Source: Diplosphaera chodatii
Lineage: Eukaryota; Chlorophyta; Trebouxiophyceae; Prasiolales; Stichococcaceae
Assembly (NCBI GenBank): GCA_032358165.1
Contig: JAALGY010000057.1
Span: forward strand, 186,001 to 250,000
Length of the DNA: 64,000 bases
Direction of reading: 5' to 3'
In this document: positions 16,871-29,561 of the stretch, piece by piece
How positions within the stretch are numbered: position 1 is the first letter of the stretch
Layout of the letters: every line of letters begins with the position of its first letter
Position numbers and translations under genes: made by a program
Notes under the pieces: generated by a model
Told to the model about the DNA's origin: nothing
Database searches by the model: none
The model's input: the letters and a program-made list of their open reading frames with translations, nothing else

Positions 16871-19800
16871 GGCAGCCGACCGCAGCAGCAGCAGCAGCAG
16901 CTGTGGGGCCTCAAGCGCCTGCGGAGCTGCCGCTGGCTGGCGGCGCACTTCTGCCGCTGGCAGTGCCGGGTGCGCGGCTCGCAGACGAGTCGTCGGGCAA
17001 CAGCAGCGACACTCGCAACGGCAGCGGCGGCGACAACGGCGGCGGCGAGGCCCTGTGTACCTCCAGCAGCGGCAGCGGGGCCAGCCTGTCGCAGCCGCTG
17101 GCGCTCCCCATGTCCAGCCTGCCACAGCGGCCCAGCCCGCTGTCGGGCCATCTCCCAGCGGTGGCCCTGCTGCCGCCGATCGTGCCCATGGACATGGCAG
17201 GCGCTGCCGCCGGCCCGCCTGTCATCACTAGCACCCCTGCTGGCTTCGGCGCCCCCGTCAGCAGCCGAGGCGTCAGTGTCAAGACAGAAGGAGGCCCGGC
17301 ATCTGGCGGCGCCCCCGGCGGAGGCGGCCCCAGCCGCGGGCTGGCAGCGGCAGCGGACGGGTCCGTCCCTCGGCGCGTGATTGCCAACCGGCAGTCAGCG
17401 GCACGCTCAAAGGAGCGCAGACGTGGCTATGTGATCGGCCTTGAGCAGTCGGTCAAGAACCTGACGCTGCAGATCAGCGAGCAGCAGGGCCACCTGCACA
17501 GTCTGGCCTCCAACTCCGCCACACTATGTGAGTAACTCTCAAACATACCGCCTGCTGTCCTTGTGTCCTGTGCGGTATCCTACTTGTAGAGTCCCTGCCT
17601 AGATGACGTTTCCGGTGGTCTGCTCTGGCAGCACTCTGTCGCTGTTGATGCTAAGGAGCATGATGACTCTATCTGGGGCCCCAAATCGGCCTCAGAGTCG
17701 ACGTCGATGGCTGTGCTGATCAGTGTCAGCCGGGTCAATCACAGGGGTTGACCTGCAGCTGCGAGGAAGCTGCTTGGCTCAGATGGAGATGCCAAGATGC
17801 ATGCTCGAGGGGCAGCTCATCGACCCCTGTCTTCGCGAGCTCTCCTCATCTGAACCACACAGTTGTTGCGGCGATGTTGATGTGCGGTATGCTTGCCCGC
17901 AGGTACCGCAAACTACGCGCTGACGCAGCATGCAAGGGGTTTGGAGGACAGGCTGCGCACTCACGAGGTGTGCTGCCGGGCTGATGCAGCATTGAGAACA
18001 ACTCATTTGTTTGTATCTTGCTCCTGCCACTGTTTTGGAGACCCTTGCTCGCATGCGCAGCAGCTGCCAGGGTGCATGCCATGGTGATATGGTCCGGCTC
18101 ACCACCTTACCGCTTTCAGTGCCAGCAGGCGGAGATGGCTGCCCTGCGCCACGAGTGCGACCGGCTACGCCACCTGGCACTCTCAGCATCCGCCGGCACA
18201 CCGCTCGAGGTTCGCTTCGCTGCCCGCTGCGTCCCAAATCTGGTTGGCACGGCACAGCAAAGCTGCACATGCATGGTCGCCACTGGGTATGTCCTGAAAC
18301 CCTTCAGGCGCAGGGGCTGACATACTGTTGCGGTGTGTGCAGACGCAAGTGACTGCCTCGCTCCCGCCGGCCAGTGCAGCGAGCGGCGCCGACGGCACGG
18401 GCGGTGACGGTGGCGGAAATGAGGCGCAGTCTGAATGGCATGAAGCGCCCGGCGAACAGCAGGGTGCCAGCCAGCAGCAGGGCTCCGGCCAGCAGCACAC
18501 TGCTCATGGGCAGCGCCTCCAGCCGGAGCCGCAGCAGCAGCAGCGGCAGTCTCAACCGCACGGTCAGCAAGCGCCCCAACATCAGCAAGAGCAGCAGCAG
18601 CTTGATCGTGAGCGCGAACCGTCCCCGCTGCCACACATCCGTGGCGGCGGGGTCGGCGGCTCCACCCCGGAGCGCGACTCGCAGCCTCCAGAGGGTGCAT
18701 CGCAGCCGCCCGAGCAGCCGCTTGACCAGGAGCCTGTGCAGCAGCCGGAGCAAGGGCCGAACCAGGGGCGCAGCTCTGGGCAGCTGCTGGACGACACCTC
18801 AAACTGGGAGCAGTACATGGACTGGGTGAGTTACTTTGTATGCCCCTCCATATCAATACTTACGCTGTATAGCTGCGATCTCGTGCAGCCAGATCCGTGC
18901 AGTCAGACATGCTGTTGCACTGTCCCTGCTTGAGTGCCAGTCCTTCACATGCTCGCTGGTGCACTGCTGCAGGGTGACGGCGGCGGCGGCAGCGGCGGGT
19001 TGCTGCACGCAGAAGTCCCGTCCGCCCCCCCGCCCCAGCAGCTCACCCCAATGGACGAGGACGCCCGCGCGGCGTCAGCCCCCGCCGTCGGTGCCCCCGC
19101 AGCAGCGCCCAGCCCTGTGGCGGCGCTTGACCAAGCCCCACCTCCCCCACTGCGACGCCCCAGCATCCAGGTGCGCATCTGCTCCACCTTGCTGGCCGTT
19201 GCTGGTCCCTGCATCAAGGGTGGTCATGGCTGTACAGGGTGGTGAGCTGCTGTCAGGGAGCAATAACTTGCTGTCAAAAGCAAGATGGCCGCTGGCCCTG
19301 CTGGGTAGGAACAGGCTCTTGTCCTTGAGTTAGCAATCTGCCGTTTGGTGCAGACCGGCGACACGCAGACGTGGAGGAGCGGCAGCCTGGGCAACATGGT
19401 CAGTGTGCCCTCGCTGCCCGGCGGCACCTCGCGCGCCGTGCTGTCGGGCAGCGGCAGCGGCTCCTTTGGGGGGGCGGCGTCTGGCGTGGCGGCGGGCGCA
19501 ACCGCGGCGGCGGCGGCCCTCCCGCTGCAGGGGGGCAAGCCGCCGCCGCCGCGGTTGGCATCCGCCGCCCTGCTCACTCCCCTGGTGGGCGCTTTCAATG
19601 CGCCGCCCCACCCCCCGCTGCCGCCGGCGACCTCGCTGCAGTGGTGCGGCGCCGCCGCGGGGCTGCCCGCGCTGCCGGTCCACTGGCCGCCGGGCTTCGA
19701 CGCTGCGGCGGTGTCGGCGGCGGCGGCTGCCGTGGCCGCCGCCGGGCCGGCAGCGTTCATGATCCCGCCGCCGGCGCTGCAGCCGCTGCTCCGGCAGCCG

Positions 19801-20751
19801 TCGGCGCATGCCCTGGGAGCTGCCCCAGCCGGCCTGGGCGCGGCTTACAGCAGCGGCAGCCTGCCGTTCGGCACCCCGTCACCAGTCCACGTGCTGCCTG
19901 TCGTAGCGCCGCCGCTGCCACCGCCGCAGCTGCAGCCGACGAAGGTCCAGTCGGCTCCAGTGGCCCCAACCCCGGCTTCCCTGCAGGTGGGCACCTTGGC
20001 ATGCTGTGCCGCCGTCTGTGCACCCAATGCCGAGCAGCAGAGAACACATCTCAGCAAATGCACACCCAGCATTCCTGATTGGCGAAACAGGTGTCCAACG
20101 ATGCCAAGGTTCGGACATGTCTGTTACAGGGCCGCTTCTGTGTCGTGCAGGCCATGACGCCTGCAGAGCTGGATGCCCTCATTGCACGTTATGCTGCCGC
20201 TGCGCCTCCCGGCAGCCGAGCCCGGGAACAGGCCGCCCGTGTGCAGGTCAGCATTCTGCTAAAGTTGTTCGCACGCATGTTGCAGCAAGGTGTCCTGTCC
20301 TCTGCATGTGTGTGATCATTGGGGGCTGTCTCGAGCTGAACATCCATTCGCTCTAGATCACCGATGTTTTCCGTGCTTTCCTTCTCAGGACGTGGCATCG
20401 CTGCGGCTGAGCTCGGCGCCGGGCAGCATGCAGATCCGCATCGCGGGGCTGCCGTCGGCGCCGGCGCCGCCCCAGGGGGGTCAGCAGCCCGTCGCGCAGG
20501 CGACGCAGGCACAGCTGCCGCCCTTCCACCAGCAGGCTGCCGCCGCGGCGCAGGCGCAGCAGTCCCCGGCGCCAGAGGCGGCCCAGCCGCAGGCGGCCTC
20601 CGGGCTGCCGCCGTTCCACCAGCCATCCGCCGCCGGCGCCGGGGACACCATCCCCATGGAGGCCGCGACCACAGAGTCGCTGGACATGGACCAGATGGCC
20701 GACCTGCTGGACTCCTTTGTGGTCGACGGCGCCCACTTCCCGGAGCTGTGA
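16871..20751 (+). CDS. Group I-type bZIP transcription factor (5' end unresolved)
   Basis: Predicted nuclear DNA-binding factor. Exons 16871-17527, 17903-17967, 18120-18209, 18343-18825, 18973-19170, 19354-19986, 20151-20246 and 20389-20751 all phase together. The basic region reads [14 protein letters not shown], with Lys where most bZIPs have the invariant Arg of N-x7-R. That is the signature of plant group I (VIP1/RSG/PosF21-like) factors. The leucine zipper runs across three exons, spanning GYVIGLEQSVKNL and the helix with RHECDRLRHLAL. The C-terminal half is long and low in complexity: Gln-rich, then Ala/Pro/Gly-rich. It ends in an acidic block MDMDQMADLLDSF-like (LDMDQMADLLDSFVV) that looks like an activation domain. 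The ATG must lie upstream of 16871, since the exon enters in phase 1. The gene converges on a second bZIP gene. Confidence 0.85.
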
Positions 20752-22582
20752 CGGCGTCCCAAACCCTAATTTCGCCGACCGACAAGACTCCAGCACCGAC
20801 TGCTGGGAGCCAACCGCCATGCCAGACCTTCAGCTGGCTGGCTTGCCCTGGGCAGCATGCTCAGGCTGCTGCGGCCACGGCGGCAGTCGTGGCCGGCATC
20901 GAGCTGCCCGCTGGGGTGGAGTCTCCCGCTGGGGGGAGGGCGCCAGCGCATAACCTGCTGGCTGCGCCTGCAGGCACGGCCGGCGTGGTGCTGTTGATGG
21001 ACACACATGCGCTGAGCTGACCCAAGCCGGTGGGCAGAGGCACCGGCGTTCGAGGCTAGTACCTGATCTAAACAGGCACGCCCTCCAGGATGACACGCTG
21101 GGGCAGCAGTCTGAGGCTATGCAGCTCCGCCCACTTCGCCCTAACTCACTGGATGTCACTGTTCAGTCGTTTTGAAGCCAGCCGCTGTACATGCCTGAGG
21201 GCGTTGTGTTACAGTCGATATGCAATCTTCGTTTTGGAGAGGGGAGGGTTGATGGGACCGCAGCCTGTGGCCAGCAGATGCTGTGGGGCGGCGCTGGGGA
21301 CTCCAACCGCACTTTGTGGTGCGGGTCCCCTCGCCCGCTGCTGTGATTGGGCAGCGGGCGCCGCCGCCACCGCAGCACCGCGCCTGGTGTCGGGTTAGTG
21401 GGGTTAAGGGGTTTCGCTTGTGGTAGGTGTGCTTGTGCCCAGGGTGGACACTATGCCTTGGTGGGGCGATTGATCACCAGGGGTTGGGGAAGCGAGCCCT
21501 GTTTCGCGCTGCAGTCGAGCACAAGCGGCAAGGGCTCATGAGCACGGACGCAGTCCCAAGCAGGTGGAACGAAAGCAGCGCGCCTGCTTGTTATCAGGCA
21601 GCAGTGTGCGTGCTGTTGAGAGGGCAAAACTGCACTAAACCGACATCTGATCTGTATGGGTGTCCCTGCATTATGGGAGTTGCGCATCATCAGCATTAAG
21701 GTTCGTCTGGACATGCACAGACTAGTCGCCCTGCATGCTGCAGGCGGTTTCTGAACCTCCATATTTTTGATGGGTGCTGTGCCAGGTGATCGTGTGTTCA
21801 GCATTGTCTGTAAACAGTAGGGCACATCAACAAGATACATCACACAGCAGCTGGCCTACAGCGCACCGACAGGCGTGCACCAGCATCACAAATTCACCCA
21901 AGGGATATGTGCAAACTTCGTAGCATTTGTCCAGAGTTTGCAGCAGGATTGCACAGCACAACAGCGAAGCATCTGCTTCTGCTGTGTCACCGCAGCTGCA
22001 ACATAAAGCTAAGGGTGCTGAGAAAACGCTCGACTTGAAGGCAGGAGCGTCGGGTTCGTTGTTAGTTCACTACACCTCCGGCTGTGATGATGCCCCTGCT
22101 GTGTGGGCATCCCTGAAAAAGCAAACCTATAAACCAACAATCCCCAATGATGTGAAAGAGGCGAAGTCGTCCCGCAGCCGGCTCACACTGCTGGCTGACC
22201 AGATGCTGCTGGCGCTGTGTGGGGCTTGTAACAGAGAGCCCATTGTTCTGATAGCCTCCTGTTCCTAAATCTCCCACGACGGTGCAGCTGCAGATAGTGC
22301 TCTGCCGCACGTCGCACATCCGGCACGCTGCTATGGTGTTTGTCGCCTGCCTCTCAGGCGATCAGGCGGGTGTTGCCATTGTTGCCTACCAATCCCGCAA
22401 TCTATTGCCATGACTGTTTGGTTGTGCTGCTCTGCCCCAACCGCTATGCAGTGGCTGCCGTCAGCGGCGCTTGAGCATCGGCTCTGCTCAGCTGTCGTGG
22501 GGGTAGTAGTTCGTGTCTGCAGACGGAGGCCCGTGGCCGCGGCCGTTGCGGCCGCTGCCGCTGCCGCCGCCGCCAAAGCCGC
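20752..22582. other. Convergent intergenic region between two bZIP genes
   Basis: About 1.8 kb holding the two facing 3' flanks. A telo-box-like AAACCCTAA lies at 20761-20769, directly after the plus-strand stop. No open frame here has domain or codon support. Confidence 0.5.
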
Positions 22583-25392
22583 TCAGCCCCAGCCCAGGGA
22601 CCCAGACGCCGAGCCGGCCCCCAGTCCCATCCCCAGACCCGGCATGTTCCCCTGCAGGGAGGACAAGCAACATCGTGAGTCCTGGGTCAATCTCTTGCGG
22701 AGGAGTCTGGTCCAAGGCTCTGCAGAGCAAAGGCTGCTATGGTGGGCTACTGGGACCCTGGCAGGTGCTGTGGTTTATGCTCACAGCTCCTGCCAACTGG
22801 AATCCCTGGACTGAAGGGCTGTTGAAAGGAGATGAGAGCCAAGTGTGCAGCGTCGGCAGGTGATCTGAAGAAGCGCAGGAATCCAGGTGAGGAGGTTGCG
22901 GCCGTATATACTGTTGGCGCCCCACCATGAAGTCGCCTGCCGGCAGGCGGCCGTCCTTCGCAGCGTTGGCCGCGTGCGCCGCCGCCATCAGCTGCTGCTG
23001 CGCGGCGAGCAGGCTGCCAGCCGAGAAGGCCCCGGAGCCCCCCGCTCCAGGGTGGCCCGGGTGCCCGCCTGCTCCAGGGGGGTCGCCGCCGCGGGGGGAG
23101 GCGCCGGGGCTGTGCCCGGGGTCGACGGTGGAGCCGACCGAGTTGGCCCACAGCCGCTGCTGCGCCTGGTGCCGCTCCAGGGCCTGTGCCAGTGATGCTG
23201 GCAGGGGTCAGGTACCTGCTGCGTGGAAGGGACGACGCCTGGCCATGGCCAACAGCTCACGAAGCAAAGAGGCAATGCAGGGACGCTGCAACCATCAGCT
23301 GTGTGTGAACCAGCAGCTGTGTGCACGAATCAACCACCGGCACCTGCACTGGAATGACTTCCACATGGCGAGCCTTGTGACAGCCGCAGCATGTATGATG
23401 CATACCACCAGGATGGATGAACATGTTACTGCTAGTCCAGAGAGGGCTGCTCCCTGCACGAGCTTTGAGTCAGGGCGAGTGAACCCTAAACTCTGATCAC
23501 CTGCAGCTGCGCACGCTGCACCAGGTCGCTGCTGAGCCCCGGGATGCCGGAAGCAGCGCCGCCGCCGCCAAAGCCCTCGCCCAGGCGCAGGGCATCGGGC
23601 GCAGCGCCGAAGCCCTCGGAGGCTGCTGCAGCCATGGCGGAGGCTGGAAGCTGGAAGCCCTCCGCTGCCGCGTGCGCCATGAGCAGCGCGCTGGATGAGT
23701 GCAGCGTCGAGGCGCTGCCTGTGGCGAAAGGAAAGGCGAGTGATAAGGTCAGATGTGCAGTTCTGTGATGTTCAGGGCACGCGACTTGCCAGAGAGACAT
23801 AGTCCACTCTGCCAGAGTCATTTCATGACGCCCTGGATCAGCACAACAGCAACATTGCACGGGGAGAGCCACCTGCAGCAAGGCTGGGGATGCCATTGGG
23901 GAAGGGGCTGCGGCGGCCTCCGCCGCCTCCAGGGCCGCCCACCGGGATGTCGTGCGCCGCCAGCAGCGCCTGTACATTGGCGTCTTGAACAGGTGTCGTG
24001 TGCCAAGCCAAGACAAGAGAATGCGGGGCACGCACTCTGCAGCCAGCTGGCCACTGCTCTCGCATCCTGTGTCGCGCCTCCACACAGCAGCATGATGCGT
24101 GCACAGGGCCAGCCGCTTCTGCGCGGCCGCCACAGGCGGGGGAGTGGGAGCAAACAGGCAGGTGCGGGGCGCCTTAGACCCTAGACCCACCCGCGCGGAC
24201 TGCAGCTCGGACACCAGCGCCGTGGTCTCCGCGTCCCGCTGCGCCATGTGCTCCCGCAGCACCAGCGCCTGCTGCGCCAGCGCCTGGTTGCACTCGCCTG
24301 CGCACGACGTGCACAGTGTTCTGATGGTGCCAAACAGCTGCAGCCTGCAGGCGAAGCACTGCCGCCTCACATCAACAGATGAGGCGCTGTGCAGCCGGGC
24401 CAAATTGCTGCAACTGAGCGACGTGGCAGCAGGCTGAGGACATCCCACACAGCTTGCGGGAGCATTCGGTGCCACATTTGGCATCGGTCATCACGCACCT
24501 AGGGATGCAGTGTCCTGCTGCAGGCTGCGCAGCTGCATGCTCGCCTGCGTCAGCTGCATCGTCAGCGTGGACACCTGCAGCAGCCACCCCACGCCTGATC
24601 AGACCTGCCACCATCAAATGCCGATGTGACATCTAGGACTGGGATTCGTGAGCCGACTGTCAGGGGAGCTGAAGACAAGAAGCCGCCCAAGGTCAGGCTG
24701 GCAAGGACCTTTGTTGCAAGCTGTTTACAGGGGCGCACCTGCGACTCCAGCTCGCCGATGTACGCGAGCTTGCGCTCCTTGGACCGTGCGGCAGACTGCC
24801 GGTTTGCCAGGATGCGCTTCACGCGGGCGGTCGGCATGTCCTGCAGCTCCTGGTGTGCAGGAAAGGGCACACGTGTGTTAGCTGCCACTCGTCAGCATGC
24901 ACGTCGTGCGTGCTCGAGCGATGCATCGGCCTGCGGGTCCCTCATCCTGACGACTGTTGAATTAGCAGACCTGAACGTGAGGGGGTGTGCCATAGGCGTC
25001 GCCAGAAGGCTGGCATGGGTGCAGGGCAGCTTGCTAGGTCTGCGTTGCCCTGCTGCCGTGTGCCATGGTGAGGGCAGCCGAGTGCCTCGCCCTCACGCCG
25101 GGGCTGCTCGCACCTGCCGAGACACGCCAGCCCCCCCTGCGGTGCCGCCGCGCTTCCGCTTCCCGCCGCTGCCGCCGGCGCTGCCGCCGCCGCCCGTGTC
25201 GGTGTGCCCGCCGTCCGAGCGCCCCGGGCTGCCCAGCCCGCCGGCGGAGGACTTGGCGGAGACGGTGGCGCCGGTCGCGCCCGAGCGGGGCGTCGCCGTC
25301 CCCGTCGTTGCGGCCTCATCAGACGCCTTGCCCTGGAGCAGAAGAGTCCGGGCCTCTGGTCTCATGTGCTCATCGTCGTGAAACGTTGTCAT
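22583..25392 (-). CDS. Group I-type bZIP transcription factor, second copy
   Basis: Predicted nuclear transcription factor. Eight exons close to 404 aa: 25114-25392, 24739-24849, 24499-24574, 24191-24297, 23873-23969, 23501-23718, 22926-23183 and 22583-22651. The first ATG is at 25392. A Gly/Ser/Thr-rich N-terminus with a KRKR patch is followed by the basic region [17 protein letters not shown], near-identical to plant group I bZIPs and with the same Lys substitution as the neighbouring gene. The zipper helix continues through [18 protein letters not shown] and the Gln/Leu-rich next exon. The C-terminus is Gly/Ala/Pro-rich. The last junction (22926 to 22651) is the least certain: reading through the donor would give a different tail. 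The exon 2 acceptor could also lie 9 nt further on. Confidence 0.88.
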
Positions 25393-27665
25393 GGTCTCAT
25401 CACAGTCTCATCATAGTCTCATCGTGGAAGCGAATGGCAGCCCAGCACAGCGCAGGGGCGAGGTGCAGGCTGGTGTGCTGCAGCAGCTCTGCGCGCGCAG
25501 TCGCGTCACAAGCCGGCTGAACGCCTCGCCTGCATGTCTGGCGGCGTGCTGCTGCGGCCGCTGGGGCCTCTGAGCGCCGCCAGAGCCCCAGCCGCCGCTC
25601 CCGCCGCGGCCTCCGTGGCGCCCAGCCTGCAGAGCTGACAGCAGTCTGGCGCCACCGCACATCCAATCACAGTCTAAGCAGCACGGTCTGGCACAACGGC
25701 AACATTGAGAGCATCTGGAACATCTACGTAGCCCTAGACTTACGGGGCTGGCTGCAGCCGTGCAGGCATGGTTGTGCCGGGTGTGTAGTTGTGGCAGCAA
25801 TCTGACGGCTCAGCACATTCAGTCACAGCAGAATGAGCGTCGCGCGCTGCGATAGACGGCAACGATGCATCTGTTGAGTTCTAGACAACAGAGGCTGATA
25901 GGGTCGCTGTTACTGTGCGGGCATGGCAGTGCCAGCTGGGCAGGGCACGGCATGTGCTGGCCGTGTCAAAAGGGCGACAAAAAGCGGGCAGCTGGAGACA
26001 AAAGCACGGCAGGTGGCGGCCGCCTGGCGCAGGAGTCGCGACTGCCCTGTCGCAGAGGGACAGCTGCTCGGTGGCCCAGTCCGCAAACAGTGCGGCCGGC
26101 ATATATGATGTAGTAGTCTCACGCACCAGCCGAAGGTTCGCCAGCTCACCCGTCGGAGGGTTGCAGGTTTTGCACGCGCAGATTGAGCAACTCCCCCAAG
26201 GTTATCGACTGGAAGTGATTCTCTAGATCCAGGACAACAAGCTCACAAGGCGTAGCGGAGTCTTGGCGAGATGTCAAGCCGTCTGCGTGGCAGAAGCCAC
26301 AGCGGAGTGACCTTCAGTCACCCCGTCATCCTGGCACCCGACGCCATATACTGCTCAAGAGCTAACATGCCGACCACTGACGCACTTTGAGACGCAGCTA
26401 CGACGCGGTATCTGGGCAGGGCGCCAGTGTTAGCAGCAAGCGTGTGTTGCAACCGCGATCGTGCCAGCCAGAGCAACGGTACAGTCAACGCCCTCAATGC
26501 TGAGAAGTGAGGCCGTGCCGCGGGACCGTACCCTAGGTGACACCTTATGGCAAGTCACAACAGCGCATGCTACGTGGGGGCTACGCTGAGATGTCCAGCC
26601 AGGCAGAGGGGTCCCTTCAACAGGGGTCGCCGGACAAGTAAGGTGTTCACGACGCAAAACTGATGCTTAACCAAAGCCTGACGTCCCAGACACACAACAC
26701 GTATCGGAGTACCCACCTCGACAGGTTTGCCTGCTCCAGCCGCGTGCGCGTGCCAGCCGAGCGCTGAAGCTGGACGCGATCAAGGGCACCTTCTTGCCTG
26801 GCTGCGCCGCCAAGGCAAGGTCCCCTGCCCGCCTGCAGGTCAGGTGATGCTCTCTAAGAATGCAGATCGAGTACGCATTTGCCAGGGACGCAACTACCAG
26901 CGCCCTATCCCAGCTGTATCGTGCAAGACAAGACTCCTGGCCTGTAACAGGTGCAGGCGGTCCCATCAAACAGTCACAAGCTGTAGTGGTGTGATAGGAT
27001 CACAGACTGGATCAGGCGTCTTTGCAACGCCGTGCAGCCAGCTGTGGGCCCGTGCTGCGAGCTGGCGGCAGCTGTGTGAGCCACATCACGAGCGTGTGTC
27101 AAACGCAAACCGGAAGCACCTGGACTCAGACTGCGTATACGCCCCTGGTTCGTTGCAACACTGCGGTTACCGCAGCGGTGGCTACAGCGTAGACGCTTGT
27201 TGGCCTTTTCCAGAAGTGCCTCAAGATTTTTTTGACTCATAGGTTTCGACCCACCTGGGTGACGCACTATTGTTGTTGTCGCACTGGCGCCTTTCACACC
27301 ACCGCTTGCACACACGATGATGCTGATGCAGGCTGGCGGCGGTGCTAGCTGGCTTGAACACTGAGGCAGTGAACTTTTGCTTCGCAATAGCTTCGGCCGG
27401 GGCTGCTGGATGAAGACTGCAGTGACGACGGCAGGTTCGTAGTCGACTTCTGTCACGTAAAGTTCACCCGGATGCTTTGTTGGACTGCAGGATGCTTCGA
27501 CCTTGGTGCGGGCCAATGACAGACGGCATGTGGCGAGAACGGTGACGGCTATGCCTTCGGCTGTGTGAAGCTAGTGCCGAAACGGAGAAGCAGCTTGCTG
27601 ACAGCAGTCATCATGCGCACGTTGTACAAGAACAGGGTACAGCTGGCGGCGTTGCATGTGGGGCA
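25393..27665. other. Intergenic region, no supported gene
   Basis: About 2.3 kb between the second bZIP gene and the RPS18 3' flank. The longest open frame is minus-strand, about 26974-27516. Its only internal ATG gives a short basic peptide with mixed codon use and no known domain, so I do not call it a gene. The first few hundred bases should include the bZIP promoter. Confidence 0.45.
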
Positions 27666-27670
27666 TTACA
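27666..27670 (-). other. Probable TGTAA poly(A) signal of RPS18
   Basis: TGTAA on the minus strand about 135 nt past the RPS18 stop codon at 27806, the motif and distance expected for a chlorophyte gene. Confidence 0.45.
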
Positions 27671-27805
27671 GAACAGGCACCCAGCTGCTGCGTTAGTCAG
27701 ACATCGAGACAGCCGTGTGCAACGCTCTACTCTGCTGTCCGACGCTGCACAGGCACCAGTAGCACACACAGAACACGCCCTGCCAGCGCCGCCGTGCAGC
27801 ACCGC

Positions 27806-29561
27806 TCAGCGCTTCTTGGCAACACCCACAGTCTTGCCCCGGCGGCCGGTCGTCTTCGTGTGCTGGCCCTTCACGCGCAGGCCCCAGTAGTGCCGCAGAC
27901 CGCGATGGTTCCTGCAGCGACCCGCACGCAAGCGTCACAAAGCGCAGACTGCACAGACAGCTGTGGACGCAGGACAGCCAAGCAGGTGGACGGTCACCCT
28001 TCACATTTGTTGACCCAACGAGCTGCCGTCGAAGAGTGTCAGCAAGCAAGTTCAGCCACTGTGTCGGCCAGCTCGTCCTCACAAAGGCATCGCAGCACAC
28101 GGCCCAAGCACAAGGACACAAGCGAGAGAGTCGAAAGTATGGTGCAATCATCTTCAGGAGGTACGTGAGAGTTTGGAGGTGCATGGAAGTTGCGGAGCAG
28201 CGAACCTGATCTTCTTGAGGCGCTCAAAGTCCTCGCGCAGCTTGGAGTCCACGGTGGACGACACGATCTGGGCGGTCTTGCCGTCGCGGAAGTCGCGCTG
28301 CCTGTTGAGGAACCAGTCCGGCACCTGCGGGAAGGAGGCGGCTGAAGCGTCAGCAGGCACCGCCCCAGCTGAGGAGCCGGCATGCGCTGGTAGGTTAGAG
28401 GACGGACGGCACGCCGCGGTGGTAGGCTTGTTGGGGCGCTTGCAGACTGAAATACCATCGTTCTGGTCCCAGCTCTCCACCGTGCATGAGCACTGCTGAC
28501 AGCTGCAGGTGCAACACAGCCTCACCTTGAAGGTGCGCGGGTTGCTGACAATGACCATCAGCTGCTCCAGCTCCTGCGCGCTCAGCTCGCCGGCCCTGCA
28601 GCGGACACGGCAGATTTGTGTACACTCTGCGGACGGCATGCACGCAATTGTTCGGGCCAATGGGCCCTAAGCAGGGCCAACCAGCCACTGGGTGCTCAGA
28701 GACCTGCGGCTGGGCGCCGGCAGCCAAGAACTCTGCCGCCAGTCGGGGCGCTGCAGCCTGATGCTGGGTGCAGCACGATGCGGTGCTGCGCTGCAGCAAG
28801 AGGAGGTGCTGGCACAGTCAGCGCGGCACCCACCGCTTGGTCATGTCGACCTCGGCCTTCTTGCACACCAGGTTGGCGAAGCGCCGCCCGATGCCGCGGA
28901 TGGAGGTCATGGCGTACATGACCTTCTGCTTGCCGTCGACGTTGGTGTTCAGCACACGCAGAATGTGCTGGAACTCGTCTCCCGCGATGAGCGACTGCGC
29001 GGTAACAGACCAGTCAGGTTAGCGGCATGCATATACTGTGCAGCATGCTCTGGTCCGCATGCTCCGGTTCGCACATGGGAGCTAGGGCCTCGGTCAGCGT
29101 CACGACCAGACGCTCTGCCAGCGAGCCAGGCTGCAGAATGCTCGTGTCCGCACTGTTGTGAAAATGGATGCTCTATTCACAGCTGTGCCGCTGCCGCTGT
29201 ACTCGTTTTCGATGGCCGGTGGACGGGGGCAGCGCTTGACGGGCCGGGCTTGCGGTCAGCTGGCATGTAGGTCTGCGCGATGCGAGTCCGGGGCTGCAGA
29301 CATGCTGTGCACCTAGGAGTGCCTGAGCTGACCACCCTGCCCTTTTGAGGGCACCAAACGCACCAACCGCACTGCAATACGGCTGGCAAAACCGCCCCAG
29401 CTGAGCTGGAGTGTGCTGCTGGCAATCACAAGCCAGAACTGCATCCACTCGTCCGCTCCAGCTGCGCAACGTTCTGCTCAGGGCCAAGCACTCATCCACT
29501 CCCTCTGCCACCTCAGGCGCTCATCTACGCAGTAACCGCTGTAGACAGCGCTCACCCCCAT
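27806..29561 (-). CDS. RPS18: 40S ribosomal protein S18 (uS13 family)
   Basis: Cytosolic small-subunit ribosomal protein located at the head of the 40S subunit, contacting the P-site tRNA and the 60S bridge. Five exons close to 153 aa: 29556-29561, 28834-28994, 28526-28595, 28206-28324 and 27806-27911. Conserved blocks are [62 protein letters not shown] and [20 protein letters not shown] at the C-terminus. The start exon (ATG GGG followed by GTGAGC, 561-bp intron) is inferred because the next exon begins SLIAGDEF, one residue after the normal start, with no ATG of its own. The rest is certain. Confidence 0.93.

Noticed and set aside
26974..27516. 180-codon minus-strand open frame
   Set aside because: It opens with TTG, not ATG; the only plausible internal ATG gives a short basic peptide without codon bias or homology I can name.
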